Below are positions 42,126 to 57,160 of a DNA stretch of 64,000 nt, piece after piece. Each line of letters starts with the position of its first letter. The stretch's first letter is position 1. Source of the stretch: Gavia stellata (Eukaryota > Chordata > Aves > Gaviiformes > Gaviidae). The stretch lies in the NCBI RefSeq assembly GCF_030936135.1, contig NC_082603.1, positions 34,266,329-34,330,328 of the forward strand, given 5' to 3'. Under the pieces are notes generated by a model that was not told the DNA's origin, ran no database searches, and saw only the letters and a list, made by a program, of their open reading frames with translations. Position numbers and translations under genes: made by a program.

Positions 42126-45100
42126 ACAAAAACAGTCTCAGTGTTAAAGATACTGTCTCAACTAACGCCCTTTCTGTTAGGCACTATATATATAGTTCCG
42201 AGCAACAAAGTAAAAAGCTGAGATTTGAAGCGCAGAAATCTCTGTAAAGCAGCATGTGCTCCGGTAGCAGAGGAGGTGCTAAGCTGTGTGGTCCTGTAAG
42301 TCACAGCACAAAAACATCTGTAAAGGCCATCACACATGGTAGAACAGAACAGGAATGGAGCAATGAGAAAAATTTCAATGGGATTCCAGAGCACCAATCA
42401 CTTCTGGTCCTACCGACAGGGCTCCAGGTTAATCCAATTCGGCAAAAAACTCTGAGGTACAGCCTTACATACAGCTACCAAACAAAAGTCACCAACCTCT
42501 TCCTCCTCCTGTCCTCACCAGACCTCACCAAGCTCCTCTAGCAGCAGCACACCCTTCTTTCAGTTATCTCAATCTAACTGCACAGGTCAGCATGTGGCTA
42601 TACCACAACCAACACTGCTACTGAAACCAAGAAAGAAAAACACGCATCATCAACAATGAAGAACTTTTAGGTGGCACCTCCGTCCTTCAGGCACAACCTA
42701 ATTCCTGGAAAACCTGCCACCCAGCAAAGTGAAACGCAGCAATAGGAAGAAACAGAGCTTAGCTTCAGTTTTTCTCTTTCCCTCCTTTCTCCCACTATCT
42801 GTATAAGGGAAGAATATGGCAATACCAACTGACTCCTAGCACTCACACAGCGTTCCTTCACTGAGAAGGACTCAAGGGGACTCTGGCTGGTCTTTCTCCA
42901 GTGTGAAGCCCTACTATCATCAACAAAAAAAGCTCAACTTCCAGGTCCAGAAAGTTAGAAGCGCTAGTCTGTAAAGCAGCACTACCTCTTCCTCTGCCAG
43001 ATACAAGCTGCATTACGATTTCTGCTACATCGTGCAAACCACCACCTGCATTTGAAAACAGATTGTAGCTCTCTTCTCCACAACTGTAAGCAAAGTGACT
43101 CCAGCTTTCCCTGCCCATCCCATCAGCCACCCCCGTGCCACCACACGCCATCACGCACCATGCAGGCCACCGGAACATCCTGGACAGTGAGCTACCAATA
43201 CCTCAGTCTATGAGGAAACTGCTCCTTCATATCAACAGATCATTTTTTGTTGTTTGTGAGATAATTTATATGCAGATGTTCTCTTGCAAAAGAGTTAGCA
43301 AGTGTTGCCATGGAAAGCCACAGCCATCTGAGACCAATTTACAGAAAGAAAGAAGCTCTACAGTAGCTACACCAATGCCACACAGAGCTTTGAAAATCAA
43401 ATACACTGACCTCCAACTAAAACCTATTTGCTGGGAAACTAATGAAGGAGAGTTAGTCAAGGTAACATTTCAACCTTGTCTTACTATACCTATTAACTAC
43501 TATATTTTGAAGAAGGTCTTGTTTTCTCAGACACTGGGCTTCACTATTCTCACTACAGGGAACGGTAGTCACCATGTCTGCAAATAAGAGGTGTATTACT
43601 GTGCTCACTAGTGCTAAACCAGTCGACAAATTGAGGGCAAATATTCTAATGGTGGTAGATGTAGCAAGGAGGAGCTATTACTTAAAAACTGAAAGCATTC
43701 AGGTTAATTAACGTTCCAATAAACAGTATGACCAAAAAAAAGTAATCTAGATTTAGCCACGTAGGTGCACAAGAGACATGGTCAATGGAAAGTGAACAAT
43801 ATGTAGTTTTCTCAAAAACTCAAAAAGTTCCCATGGAAAGTTATTGGACTACACTGATTCACTGTGTATGGAAAAAACGTTCTAAGTTTAGAAAAGCTGG
43901 AGGAGAGCGACAAGCTCAGCACTACAGGTTAGCACCAGCTAACCCAAGGAAGAGGCCTCCGATAGTCCCACCTCTGTCTCCACGAGCAACGCCTGGGGAC
44001 AGGATCCGTACGCTGGAACAAGAGAGCTGCACGCTCGCAGGGGATCTGCTCACCAAACTGCGAGGACCACAAAGTGGCTCAAATGTCACGTTTGCTTTTA
44101 GACCTCTTCTGAAAGGCAAAGGCTGGATGTAGAGGTCAGCATACGTGTGAGTGGGTAGGCTTCAGAACAGGAATGGTCTCTGCAGATAGTTCACTGTCAC
44201 TTTGGCTAATGAGTCCCAATGTCATTTTCCAGACACTGTATTTTGTTATCCATGCATGCGGAAACAAACTAACAAGGCCTATTTGGCTCAGTTACCCACC
44301 CTTTGGTGGGTTTTTCTTTGGCTCAAGTGAAATCTCACTGAACCGCTTTCAAAGGGATGTACCAGGGATGTGCGTTCAGGAGATGGCAGTGGGGGCCAAG
44401 GCAGCGTCATGCCAACGTCCTGACAATTGCTTTCTCATACTGCACAGATCCATTAAACGCATTAGATATATTTAAATGGCATTTCATACTGGGTCACACC
44501 AGCATGACAGAGACCAAAAGGAAGATCAGTCCCCAGAAAGGAAAACCAAACTCAAGTTCTGACACTGCTATTTGGAGCTAATTGTATTTTATAACTTTTA
44601 ATTTCAGCAACTACTTCTCAACAGTGCGGTATGTATCCACTGGCATGCTCAAACCTGTGAATATTTTTCAAAGTATGTGTATGACTGGAGATGAGAAAGA
44701 TTTACTGCCATTGAGACATACGTAATTTTTAATATGAGTGGAAAATACAGTTCTTTATTGCCCATCTGTTGGCTGGTGCTTGCTGCTTTTTCACTTACGT
44801 GCACACACACGTAGTCATCAACTGCTCCTTTCAATGCAAACATGGTGTCAGACACATCTCAGATGCCCTCTGGATACTAAGCACACATCCTCCATGGTGT
44901 CATACTGATTCTCCTACAGGATTTCAGAATATGGGATAGCTGTGATGTTATGAAGGCCAGGCTGCCAACTGCTGCAGTTAAAGTCTTATCTAACTGTCTT
45001 CTGCTTGAAATAGAGTAACATCCTGCTATTCTTCTAGTACCAGTTTTATCTCCTGAGACAACTAAAGTAAATGACAATTTGGTGTGGCAGACTTTGCCAC

Positions 45101-48100
45101 AGTTTGTTCTGCAGGAACACAGGGCTGAGAAGGAACCCATAAATCCAGTCTGCTCCTCCACCATCACCTATTAACACAGACATAAGCATTTCCCCAGCTT
45201 GCACATACCTGAACTGATAATCTGAGCAAAGCAGTATGGTGTTTCAAGACACCGTATAGGTAATCATAGATTTTTTCAATGAACTGAAGTTCTAACAATT
45301 ATTTTCAGCAAGTTCTCTACTGAATTTCCACTATCCAATGTAATTGTGAATGCTATGGCTTGACGTGGTACAATTAAGAGAATTGCTGCTCTAAGTCTTT
45401 TGTCAACTATGAGCTCTATCCCAGTATCGCCCTGCCAAGCAAACTAAATATTTACACACAATTCATTCAGTCTCTTGGACAAATACATACCCTATTTTTA
45501 ACTGCCCAGCTAAACTGCAGTAAATTTTGCATGTTTATCTCAGAGTTGTGCCAACAGTGGTTCAAAGGTGGCAAGACACATCAGTGGCTTTAGCGTACAA
45601 TGGTGAGGAGTGGGACTCTCTCTTTTTGTAGGGAGTCCTGTTCGCATTACAGATTTGAAAGTTTGTACTGCAGACTGCACAATTATCCGATCACTGATGT
45701 TTGGTCCCAGGATGACTAAAGCTGGCCTTTAGACTCATCCATACCCAGACAGATTCTACTACGCTTAGCATTTGACCCAGAAGTGTGGCAATGCACAGGA
45801 TCTCACCCAGTACAACAATTTCGGCCCGGCAGTGTAAGTATTTTCTGCCTAGAAAGTCTTACGCCTCTTCCAGTTTACCAATCCAACTTAACTCTTCTAC
45901 AAAATTCTGGTAGGGCAGAATCATCTCATGTTTATTTACAGCTCACTGATTTCTCTTTTTAGAAAACATTTGCTCATCCTATTTCTGCAGTTGCTGCCTA
46001 GTAACCTGGTGGTCTTCCCTTTAACAACAAAATCATCCTCCTAAAAGTCTTCTTATACAATGTACGAAAGCTGAAAAAAACGTCTGAGTAACATATACTC
46101 TGTATTTCAGAACACTGAGTGGCACTCTTCAAAGCACAACTATAAAGACTCTTCAAAGTCAAAAATTACGAGAGGAATATAAACTTTTACATTTTCAGGA
46201 GTCCATCTGCATTCCCAGTAGTGTCTTTATATTACAAATATTTACAGTAGCTCACTGTTTCTCAATTTCCAGTTTTGGCCAAGAGCAGTTTCATAAAAGT
46301 TTATGGCCAATTCACTTTTCAGTCCAAGTATAATTTTATTTCAGTTCTCTAGAAGCACATAGCAGCAGACATTGCTTAGCTGCAGTTCTCCCTCCCTCTC
46401 TTCTGATGCCCCTCACACAACAGGCACTTTGGATGCAGGACCGTTACACTGCTGCTGTGACTCAACACCGACAAATCATTGGGTCTTGCTTGGCTCCCCC
46501 CCACTGACGAGTCCCAAGATAATTAGCTTTACATGCCACAGGTCAGCCTTTCTTCCCAAGAGGCTGATAACAAAAGTTAGCTCTGCTTCGACAGCTCGAG
46601 CAGGCCCAGTTTATCCACACTCAACCAAAGAGCGTCTGGTCTGAAGAGGTGTGACCCCAACCTCCCTCCCCAGCGCCAACACAAAGCTCAAGGAACTTGG
46701 CTGTGCACCGGGAAATTTTTTCAGCAGCAAGAAAACGACTTCCAGCCGACGTATCAGTTCCACCGCTGCTCCGCAGTAAACACCCCAAGCCATGGCTACA
46801 GTCGTTGCTGCAACACCTTGCCAAGTGATGGGGAGGATGGGGGAGAGGCAGGGGCAGACCTGTGTAACAGCGAATCCACAAGCCACACTCTTGCACCTTC
46901 TCTGGCCCAAGCCCAAATCCTCACTCAGCCGCAGTAAACAGGAAGTCAATGCTGAACTCCATGACACACATGTGCACCCCAAGCAACCTCCTAAACTTCT
47001 TCCTCCTGCAAATACAGCTGTCAACATCCATAAGAAGAGAATATCTGTATCTTTAAAGAAGGGAGTCAGGGCTGCACCTTACTGGTCATCAGAGCTCCAT
47101 GAGCTGAACATGCTGCTTTCCTGGGAAGGGCGGAACTCTAAGGATTATGTAAATTGCAAGCAGGGATTTACAACAGAAAAGCTGTGACTTGTATATCCAT
47201 TGTGGCTAAAACCTAGGAATATTTAATATATTAAATCATGCCCCTTATGAAGCAGACTTCCACCTGGTGAGGTAGAAAAGCACCTCCCGGTACTGCCAAG
47301 ATACTCATCACCACCCCTCCTTGCTGCTTCAGCTGTGCCACTAGTGATCTCGTTGTAAGGTCCGGCCTCGACGCCAATTTATCCGTGTAGGTCTAGATGC
47401 AACGCTGTGAATACTGGACTGCAGTACTTCTGGAAGCATCAAGCAGAACAAGAATTATGCTAAGACCTAAAAATCTTAGAAAAGGCAGGACTGAAGACAT
47501 CACTCCAAATCAATAAAATAAGCTGTTGCCATGAAAAGTGGCTTTAAGACCTTACTAGAGCTTTTAACTACCTTTCCTGTAAAGAGCTTAGTACAGTAAA
47601 TGTGAGTAAGCAAATATTAAAAATAGCTAAGCAGGGACACTCTTGTTCAATCGCTTTTAGCACTGACTCAAACGTGTATGACTCACCCTGAGTACCTCCT
47701 GCCATATCTGGCTGTAACATGTCTTACTTTAAATACTGGATAACACCACTGCTGACCTCAGGACTTGCAAGATGGACAGGTTGTGTGTGTCAACACTCAC
47801 CACTGAAGTGTCATCAGAATTTTCTACACATTTGTTCAACCTTCGATGATCATTTCTAAGTAAATGATTCGCAGGATTACACCACAAAAGGACTGAAAGC
47901 CAACATTAAAAAGTACTAGAAATTCAGGAGCTGTCAATGCTCAAATCAGTCTCAAAAAGTTCGACAGGCAATTACCAAGCATCTCGCTTCAAAAAAAATA
48001 CTTTCTTACCCTCTCTTGCTCCTAGTTGCAGCCATGCTGAGTTACTGAGTCACCCTCTAACAAGATCATCCTCCTAGAAATGCTCAAGTTGTGTAGACAG

Positions 48101-50005
48101 GCTTTCTGAATGCAGTATCTCTGCCGTTCTTTGTTCAAACCACCCAAAAAATCAGAGAAAAACCCTTCTAAAGCAAGTCGTAGTCTTATTTACTGGCATT
48201 TACAGGAACTAGTGATCACATATAGGGAATTTCCACATAGTTAAATTCGTAACTTTTATACTTCGACTGTACATTTACTATCAAAACATCAGAGAGGAAT
48301 GGAAAAGCCATTACAAAACCTTCATAACAGATGTACAATTTAATCAAGACTAATCAAGCTAATCAGATATCAATTACAATTGTTTAATACTACATATACA
48401 ATATAGGTGGCAATATCCTGTACATTTTATATACATAAGTTGTCCTTCAGAACTATTTATGTGCTTAAAAATCCCATACACCAAAGTCTTTGCCAGATTT
48501 GCAGTAATATCCTCTGACTCAAGTAACTTAATTCTGACACTCATGCCTTCAAAGAGATCATAAAGAAAATTACAATGGGAAGCAGAGAGAAGCCAGTGGT
48601 AGCAAAGCAACATGATATAATTAATCAGCATATATATCCATCACAAGTTATGTCAAGTTTTTATTACATCTGCACTTCTTACTGACAAAATAACAAGGTA
48701 TGTTTTTATGGGGTTGAGTGGCTTTTTTTGGACACCAAGGGAAAAGAAAAGGCAGGAGGAGACCCACTAACCTGAAGCCTCTAAGAAAAATATTTTCTAT
48801 TTTAGGGAAGTCCCAAGTTGTTGGGTGCCATATTTGCACTACTTTATTAGGTACCTTATGCATGAATTATTCAGAGTCACTTTTTCTCTAGATTATGTTG
48901 TGTCAGCCTTAAATTATGCCTTTCTGCTCTTCTTTGCCAGGAAAAGCGTAACATGACTAGGTTGGGGGATGTTTTCAGCATAACTTAGAAGAAAGAGAAG
49001 ATAGATAAACGTTATGCTCACAGTGACCCATCTGCTTAACTATCAAACAGCATTTGCCTGCTTCCAAAACTAACAAAAAATAGCAGTAATAAAGTCTGAG
49101 CTCAAACTGTCAAGACAGAAAAACAGGAACTGTGCTCTTGAATTGGGGTTTCATATTTCCCCTTTTGAACTTGATACCAGAACTAACAATACATTTTGCG
49201 TCTAAGAGACCATGAGACACAAAAATCTTCTGAATGCAATGGGGGGGAGGAGGGTAAACTTAAAATTATTAAATTAAAACTTAAAATTATTTCCTGCAAA
49301 GACTCGGTTCTAACTTCAACTAAACAGAGACAGTAGCTTCACACACTGTGTACTCCTTTTCGTATTTCTATCAACAAAAAACCACAGAAGAGTGAATACA
49401 GCTGAAAAGGAAGGGCTACCGGAGAGGTCCTCCCGTGCAACCCCACTGCCAGGAAATTGGGAAAGACCGAGGGAAAAAAAGAAGAGAAGGAGAGAGGCAA
49501 GTCTGAGGAACTTTAAATCACACCCCTCCCCTGTTTTTACACACCGTGATGAAATTGGATGTTTTACAATTACAATTCCAAAGCCTGGATTTCAAAACTA
49601 AAAACTATGGATAAAAGGAACTTTTAAAATCCAGCTGGGCATTTCACGCTTTGCTCCAGGTCTGCAGCCAGACAATTTGCAAATGCCACAGCGCAGCTAT
49701 TCTGGGCAATAAATATTTAACTGTTGTGGGCAATACTTCCTACAAATAATGCTTAAGAGGAAAAAAAGCTTTGGGGAGCAAATCTGCCTGTTAAAGCACG
49801 TGCACTTCTGTGGAAAATAATGAAAAATAAAACTAGAAGGTGCACGGTGCACACACTAACTGCCGAGTACACAGCCTGTTAGCACAGCAGCCTAAGATGG
49901 CCACTGAAGCCATAGCTCTAAGTACTCGTAACCATAAAAGTACTTCCTTTTTTCTGTCCTTAAAAGCAACTTAGAAATTTAACTGCAAGTTAACACGCAG
50001 GAATC

Positions 50006-50068
50006 TTAACAAAATTTCTTTTTTTAACAAAAATTTTTTAACAAAAAATTTTTTAACAAAATTTCTCT
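50006..50068. repeat. Short A/T tandem repeat, about four units of 14-18 bases
   Basis: Four variants of TTAACAAAAATTTTTT in a row, each carrying an A run followed by a T run, so each unit is also partly self-complementary. It lies in intron 1. Likely a slippage-born minisatellite. Confidence 0.8.
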
Positions 50069-52383
50069 TTCCAATTTCATTATGCTGTTGGTTTATCGTA
50101 ACATACAAGTATCCTATCCTAAACTGTTCAGCCCTTACAAAAACTAGCGATACTACATCAGGCATTCCTCATCCTTTACAGAAGCCTCGTGGATTTTAGG
50201 GAGACTAGAAGCTTCACTCCAAACCATTGCCTTAAGTCACCAGAATTGCCAGAAGGCTGTTATCCCACGAAAAACCAACTCAAAAATGCACCAACACATT
50301 AAAAGAATCATAATGCTTGACTAGTTTCAGAATTCAAAGACCAGTCAAAAAACCTATTTATTTGTAACCTAACACACTGAAAGAATATTTTAGTAAACAT
50401 GAAACAAATATTAGTTACATTAAGCAGATCTCTATATTGAAAGGTTAACTAGAGACTTCAGAGAAAACTCACAGAAATGAGTTACAAGTGATCTCTACAA
50501 ACTATTTTTTTTTTTTTAGAAAAAATTATCTGTAATTCCTGTAGTAACTTGGATATATCACCCCTCCAGCAGCTTTCTTGAGCAATCTGAGAATTATCAT
50601 ACAAACTTCAGAGAGGAGATACCCCATTTTTCAAACAATTAATCAAAATCTTTCCCTCTGTCTTGCAAGCTAGAAATCTGGCCGTAACCAAGCTGCATTT
50701 CTGCCTTGGTGTTTACTTCTATGTCGCAAAGTAAAATCGGTTCATTTTCTCAAATGGCTAAATGCACGTAAATTGTACTTAACCAGAAATTACAAAGCCC
50801 ACCTTTCTTTTCATGTATGTGACTTCTGTGCATATGCATTGGTTATCTTTAACATGCAAGGTTATTTGCAGTAAAAAACAGTCTGCTGCACTGCTCTAAA
50901 TCATTCTAGACACAGTTGTTCTATGCAAATAGAAAAAAAAAATTTTCCTCATTCTTAAGGGGAAATAAACTCAAAAAACCCCAGTGTGCTGTCGGTCTAT
51001 AGCCGTTCCACAAGTCAGCAGTGCAGAACTTGTCACTTCCATGTCTGTGCATCACGATGACTAACAACACAATGCACAACAACCCACCCAGTGAACATCA
51101 CCTTTGTATCTCCCTGAACGCTGTGCTGGAGGTTCCTGGCACCATTTCTCGAGTGTCCCGAGGATGACACAGATCACACTCAAACCCAGCCGATAATCCG
51201 ACAGCAGTATTCCATCCTCACAGGCTTCTGCGTGGGGGGGGAACAGGGGATTTCAGCACTCCCCACAATTTCTCATTTCCACTCCAAAACGTGTCTTATG
51301 CCAGCACTCAGGATGAGAGACCATCTTTGGAGATATATTTAATAGTTTCTGCTCTGGCATGATCTTCACCCACATGGAAGAAGGATGTTCGCACCATGCC
51401 CATTTCACTCCACTCCGCTCCCCTCAAACCACAGGCTCTTGAGCAGAAAAAGTGGTTCTCAATAACGCTTGTCAAAAGGGCTCATGCACAATTTTATTTT
51501 TTTTTTCATGACACCTACAGTTATGAGAACCTCAAATTTCTCATTTTCTGTTTTCTTACAAAGCCACCGGAAAGCTGACTCTCAGTATCCATTGGCTTCC
51601 GACAAGAACCTATAGCCTTTTTTAATTCCCCTTCCAGTGTTCAGTGTACAATTAATCTCTTAATCTCTTTCGAAAATCTGAAAGTCTAGTGGAACAAGAC
51701 ATGCAGAACACGCTCTCATGAACAAATTCACCTGAATTTAAGCAAAAAAGGCCAAAAGCCTTTTCCACAAAATCACCATGAGCAGCATTCAATTCCTAAC
51801 ATCTGCAAAGAGAGAGAAACCTGTGTGCCAGTATTTCCTTACCATTCATAACAAAGAAGCCAAAGTACATCTAAAGATTCCAGAAAGATTCAGAAAAACT
51901 GCTCTATATTCTTTCTTTAATGATAATAGAAGACTTGATTTGTTTTTAACACATCAGAAATACCAGAGCACTTATTTTTTCTCCTCAAGAAATTCTGAGA
52001 GCTAATGGATTGTGACCAGAAGTCACTGAAATCAAGGCAAAGGACTTAATTTAGGCTGCTTTAAACTTTGTTTTTGCTAGTCATCATCACATACTTAACC
52101 TAGACTCCTTGAAAAAATACTTCTGACAAAAACTCTGAAAGAGCCACCCTGTCATTTTAGCTTGGAATGATGAAAGCTTAATTAAGAATTACAGAAGCCA
52201 AACCCACCACTTTTAAATCTTGTAGATTCTTTTCTGTTTACAGTAACAAGAGAGCAAACAGATGTGGCAAGGGAAACAGAATAAACATATCAGCTATTCC
52301 AATAACAAGCCATTCCTTACTAGTTATCATCATTTACTTATTTTTGTCCCCAGTTGGGTTAATCTCCCCACAGACAGAGACTC

Positions 52384-52465
52384 TGCAACACCTCTGGGCA
52401 GCCTGGTCCAGTGTTTGACCACCCTCCCGGTACTAAAGTGTTACATGAAAGATGCTCCAGCCCCT
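52384..52465 (-). repeat. CR1 LINE internal fragment (minus orientation)
   Basis: CTCTGGGCAGCCTGGTCCAG then TGTTTGACCACCCTCCCGG resembles the reverse complement of CR1 sequence just upstream of the tail. Degraded past about 52450. Intron 1. Confidence 0.6.
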
Positions 52466-52685
52466 AAATCATGAAAGAACTGCTTGGTGTACAAATTAAA
52501 AGTGTTATTTGTTTTCTTAAGCATAAGATGACATTTTGCCTTATTAAAAATATCAATCGGGATCAAATTATTATTTTTCTTTGCCTAAATCCGGTGCCTT
52601 TGACTTAGAACGAGACCACAGCTATAAAAATCATAATACAAAAGAGAAAAGAACACAGAATTATTGCAAAATTATTTGGACTGAG

Positions 52686-52711
52686 CCCCTCCTTCCCTCC
52701 CCTCCCCTCCC
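52686..52711 (-). other. Potential G-quadruplex tract on the JAK1 strand
   Basis: The plus strand is a pure C/T run of CCCTCCCCT type. The minus strand therefore has four G3-G4 runs separated by one or two bases, meeting the usual G3+N1-7 rule. It would be present in intron 1 pre-mRNA. Confidence 0.5.
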
Positions 52712-55673
52712 ATTACTCATGCTCACACATGAAAAAATACACTAGTTAATTTTTTAAGGTCACAGCTTCTGGAAATGAACAAGATCAAATGCAAATCAAA
52801 CCAGGAAGATATACCTCAGCTGTCAAATAAGAAAACTTGATGCAGAACTCAGTATGCAAAATCAAGACACAACTCTACAACAGCATTTAAGACATCAGTT
52901 TATTGCAGAATGCTTACTACCAAAGACGATCCATCACACTAGGCTTCTCCACGTTATCTGACTTCTCAGGTCAAACTCCCAACAAGGTACCTTCTCCTCC
53001 TACCCCTTTAAAAAACATTTTATAGCCATCCCTACTTATGGATGAGCCCGAGACAGGTGTAGAAAGGGAATTACCCCATGTTAGCACGTTTTATAATGGG
53101 ATGTTCATGGAGTAGACTGCTTGCTGCTCCACAGAACTATGCCATATTACCTACCCTTAAGAAGTAGTTTGATTCTAAAGTCCTGAAAAATTAATCTCCA
53201 TTAACACAGAGATATAACATATTAAGCTGCTTCTTAAGCCTTTGGTTGGGGTTCAGCAAATTATATGCTAAGTGTTTGTAGGCTGTGCCCTCCCTATGAG
53301 TACACACCATGAGATGCCCCACTAAAACCAGTAGACTAGCTTCGTAGGACCGTAAGTGTGTATTTGTTCACAAGATTAGGATCATTATGTCAGTCTTGCC
53401 TGCTCATTAAACTACTCTCAACTTTCCCTGTCTCTTAAACTAACAATAGGTTTTGAAAAACAAACACCTTGAAATGGTCTGGGAAAGCTGCTGATCTCTG
53501 CTGCTTTTAAAAACTTCTAAACCCTATCTAAGAAAAAGGATTTTCTTTTAAAGCATAATTCAGTTATCAGGACATATCCTAAAGCATTTATAAAATTACT
53601 TTGGCTGTGAGCAGATGTACATGCTCTGTACTAGCACCAGAGCCTGGCCAAGATATTACTATTTTACTGGCGGTTACCAGTCTTTGCTGGCAAAAAAAGG
53701 ACGTGTACATGGTTCAGCTGCAGGGAGGAGGGCAGTAGCTTCCAACAGAAAGGGAGCAGTAAACTCCTGCAGGATGGTACATCTCAAGTGGTGGCGTGCA
53801 TACGCGCAAGCTGTCTTGGCCTTGAATGCAGAACTAGCGCTGATTAAATTGCTTTAAAAATGCGAGCTGAAATGTGTGGTAAATCTTATTTCCAGCCAAA
53901 GCCATGCAAAAAAGTTGCAGTTCTAACAAAAGCCTTTTGCCAGCTTCAGCGAAATTATCAGGAAGAGACAGCGGTTTGCATCTCAGCTGTATTTTAAAGG
54001 CTGAACTCACCACAAAGCTTAGGACAAATCAAGTTCTTTATGTAATTACTCAGCTTCACTGATATGCACTGATTTGTCTGTGCAAAACTGAACCTGCATG
54101 GAACTCCAAAGACAAAGGGGAGTTAGCAGCGTTTATGTACACAAACAAGCACAGCAGTTTACATTAACTGCTAATTAAACTTTATCAAGCAATTAAGCAA
54201 CAAAGATATAATGGATTGAAAAAATCCTCAGGAATCTGTTCGTCAGAGAATGCATGAAACAATCTCAAGGCACGCAATGAGGTTGTGCCAGCATCGCAGA
54301 GGTGAAGGTAATACATGAGCTGGACTTCTCTCCCTAAAGAGGCAGAGTCCTACCACAGATTTATAGGTTGGTAGGTCCTGCCCTTGTCAGGTAAAATTAG
54401 TTCTCCAAGTATATAGAGCAAGAGGGTGGTTCTATATAAATGCTTCTCTGTGTGCTAAATGACGCACAAAGCATGTCAATAGGTATATGCTGTGGTGCAA
54501 GTCAGCTCTAGAGAAAAATGTTTTGTGTACACTGGGCTATATGAAGAAGTTAAACTGCTTCTACTTAAAAGCATATTGGTGTTTGTTAGGGCAGGATTTT
54601 CACAACGCAGCATCCACATTCGCAGGTCCCTGCGGAAGACAGGGAAGGAGCTGATGAGAAGTTTTCTCAGCTGGAACAGGTATCCATCAGAGCACGCTAG
54701 TTGCTCAACTAAAGGGGTGACATGCCACAACAGGAGTGCCTTAAGATAGAGCTGCTGTGATCCGCAAGGTGAAACCATGGCCTCGCCGACTCCCCAGCAG
54801 CATCGCTTACCTCCTCCCTCCACACACACATGCCATCAGCTGAGAAAAACGTGGGCTCATTTTTCACTTAATTCAACAGCAAACTTCTAAGAACACAGCG
54901 TGATTAAACCTGGAGATATGACACGCTTTTATTGCGCGGTAAACTTCCAGTCAATACCAACAAAGGGTGAAGAGTTAATCCGTACACAGCCAAGCTAACA
55001 TAAGGTTTTAGTTGTTTAAGGCTGTGCTGGCATATACTGAGTATTCAGGATTTAAAAGGTGCCTTTTTTCAAGCAAAGTGAGCCCTCTGTTTGCTGATCT
55101 ATCTTGCTTATACAGATGTAACTTGGTCATGTTGTAAGTCACATGTACAGGAAGCTGAAAGGACTGTAAAACCTGCACGACTTTTTTTTTTTTTTAACTT
55201 GGCAGAAGATAGCTGTTCTTTCGTAAAAATGAAGCTCTTTAAGTAAACTATCCCTATATGTCCTTTCACTTACCACCTGTGGCTTTGACTGTGAAATCAA
55301 ACCCATTCTCTCCTGTATTAATCAGTTCCACACTTGCAAGAAAGGTGTTCATGGCCACTACTAAAATAAGTGCTGGTATAAAACAACACAAGCTGATATT
55401 TTCCAGGTGATGCTGGTGGCAAGACAATGGCTTCCAGGTGAGAATCCCAGTTGGCAATGCTCATGCTAGCGACTTACATGTACGTACAACATGTTCAACG
55501 GGCTACAGAGGCTTGTTCTATATCATCAATAAACACAACCGCTATGTTCCCTTCATGAGGGCAATGATACAGCAGCATGAACAGAAATAAAAGTTTTCTT
55601 GTCAATGAACAGTTAATGACCCTTCAAAAAAAAAAAAATGGGGATCAGACAGGCTCCTTTTCTCCAGCTATAT

Positions 55674-55722
55674 CAGAGAATCACAGAACGATAGGGGTTG
55701 GAAGGGACTTCTGGAAATCAGC
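55674..55722 (-). repeat. CR1 LINE extreme 3' end (minus orientation)
   Basis: Reads AGAATCACAGAACGATAGGG then GGTTGGAAGGGACTTCTGG, the reverse complement of the CR1 tail with its octamer-like terminus on the left. About 50 bases remain. It lies in intron 1. Confidence 0.75.
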
Positions 55723-57046
55723 ACTTTCCAGAATCTGGATAAACTCTTGACTATTCCCTGCCTTTAGGGGACAGAGTTATGAAGAGACTTTCTAGAAATC
55801 AATACACAACAGTCAAATAAAATACATTTAAGCCATTCTCTGCCTAAGCTAGGCACTGATGTTTCTAATAGAAAAACAGTTAGAAAAGTCACAAGGATGT
55901 TAACACCGTTTCAGAAGAACGTGGTGTGGATTATGGCCTGTAGACCACTCAAATAGACTTTACCATTAGAAATAGTGGAAGGCAGCAAGTGCTAAGTTTT
56001 GGAATTGCAGCTGTTACTTCAATAATGAAGTCAAATGCACCTTTCTCTTCCTTCAGCTTAAGTCTTAAGAACAAGAAAGAAGGGTAGAAGATTCAAATAA
56101 GGAAAAAAATACAGTTTAATTCAAATGCAACACAAATCAATAGCACGAAAAAGCAAACAGGCAAACAGTAAATTTGTAATCTTTTGTTTTCAGAGGCACG
56201 GTTAACTTCAGAGTGCTCCAGCACAGCTTATAGAGCTGTAAAAGGTGACGGCGGAGGCTGATACATACAGGTCAGGCTCGATGATTTAACTGTCTGGTTC
56301 CTCTTGAACTTTTAAACTCTCTAAATAGATGGGCTCTGGCAATTTCGAAATTCTTAGTGTCTGTTTTGCCATACTTTGAGGAAAAGTGAAATACAGAAAT
56401 GTTCAGGAAGTGAAAGATTATTTCTTGTGCATCTTCAGTAAACACGAAAGACACTGAGTGTAGAAGAAAACCATATAAAGTGAACTGCAAATGCCAGCTT
56501 ATAGTTGTTCTTGATCAAAAACCTCAGAACTGAGGGTGGCCACATTTTCTTTCCATGCAGGAGGCCACCATCTTGAGTTAAGATGTGAGAGCTTGACATC
56601 CCTAGGGACAAAAAACCCCAATCCATGCAAAATAGCAGATTTAAACGTAAAAGACTGAGCCTAAAGCAACACTTAAGCTAGATGGTACCTTTTATACGTC
56701 TTTTTTTTTTCCCCATAAACATCTAATGCCCTACAAACTAATATAGCTGTATTAAAAAAGAAAAAACCACAAGCCAAAAAACAGCCACTACTTTGAAGTT
56801 GTTGTTATACTCTGGTAAAATCCAGGGGAGTGCAGAGACAGGTATTTATGGATGGCAAGCAACAGGAAGTTATTTAGACTGTCCAAGTGCCAAGGCTTTT
56901 AAGGTTTGTTTTGTTTAATGTATCTCTTTGTGCTGCTAGTGTCTCAAAATGAGTGTAAAAGGTAGTTCTGCCAAATTAATTTCCTGAAAAACTGAGTCCG
57001 TATACAAACAAATTTCTTGCAGGTGTTCCCTCTCCTCCCTCACTCC

Positions 57047-57160
57047 CCTGTCCAAGTCACAGATCTAGCATGCTCTGCTTCATTTTCCTTATCTAAAAAA
57101 GCAGAAGGCTTAGATCTGTCCTTCCTAACATGAAAGGTGTAAGGATTTTTTTCCAGAACT
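57047..57160 (-). repeat. MIR-like SINE fragment (minus orientation)
   Basis: CTTCATTTTCCTTATCTAAA followed by AACATGAAAGGTGTAAGGAT resembles the reverse complement of the MIR core (CAGTTTCCTCATCTGTAAAA and onward). Intron 1. Confidence 0.4.
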
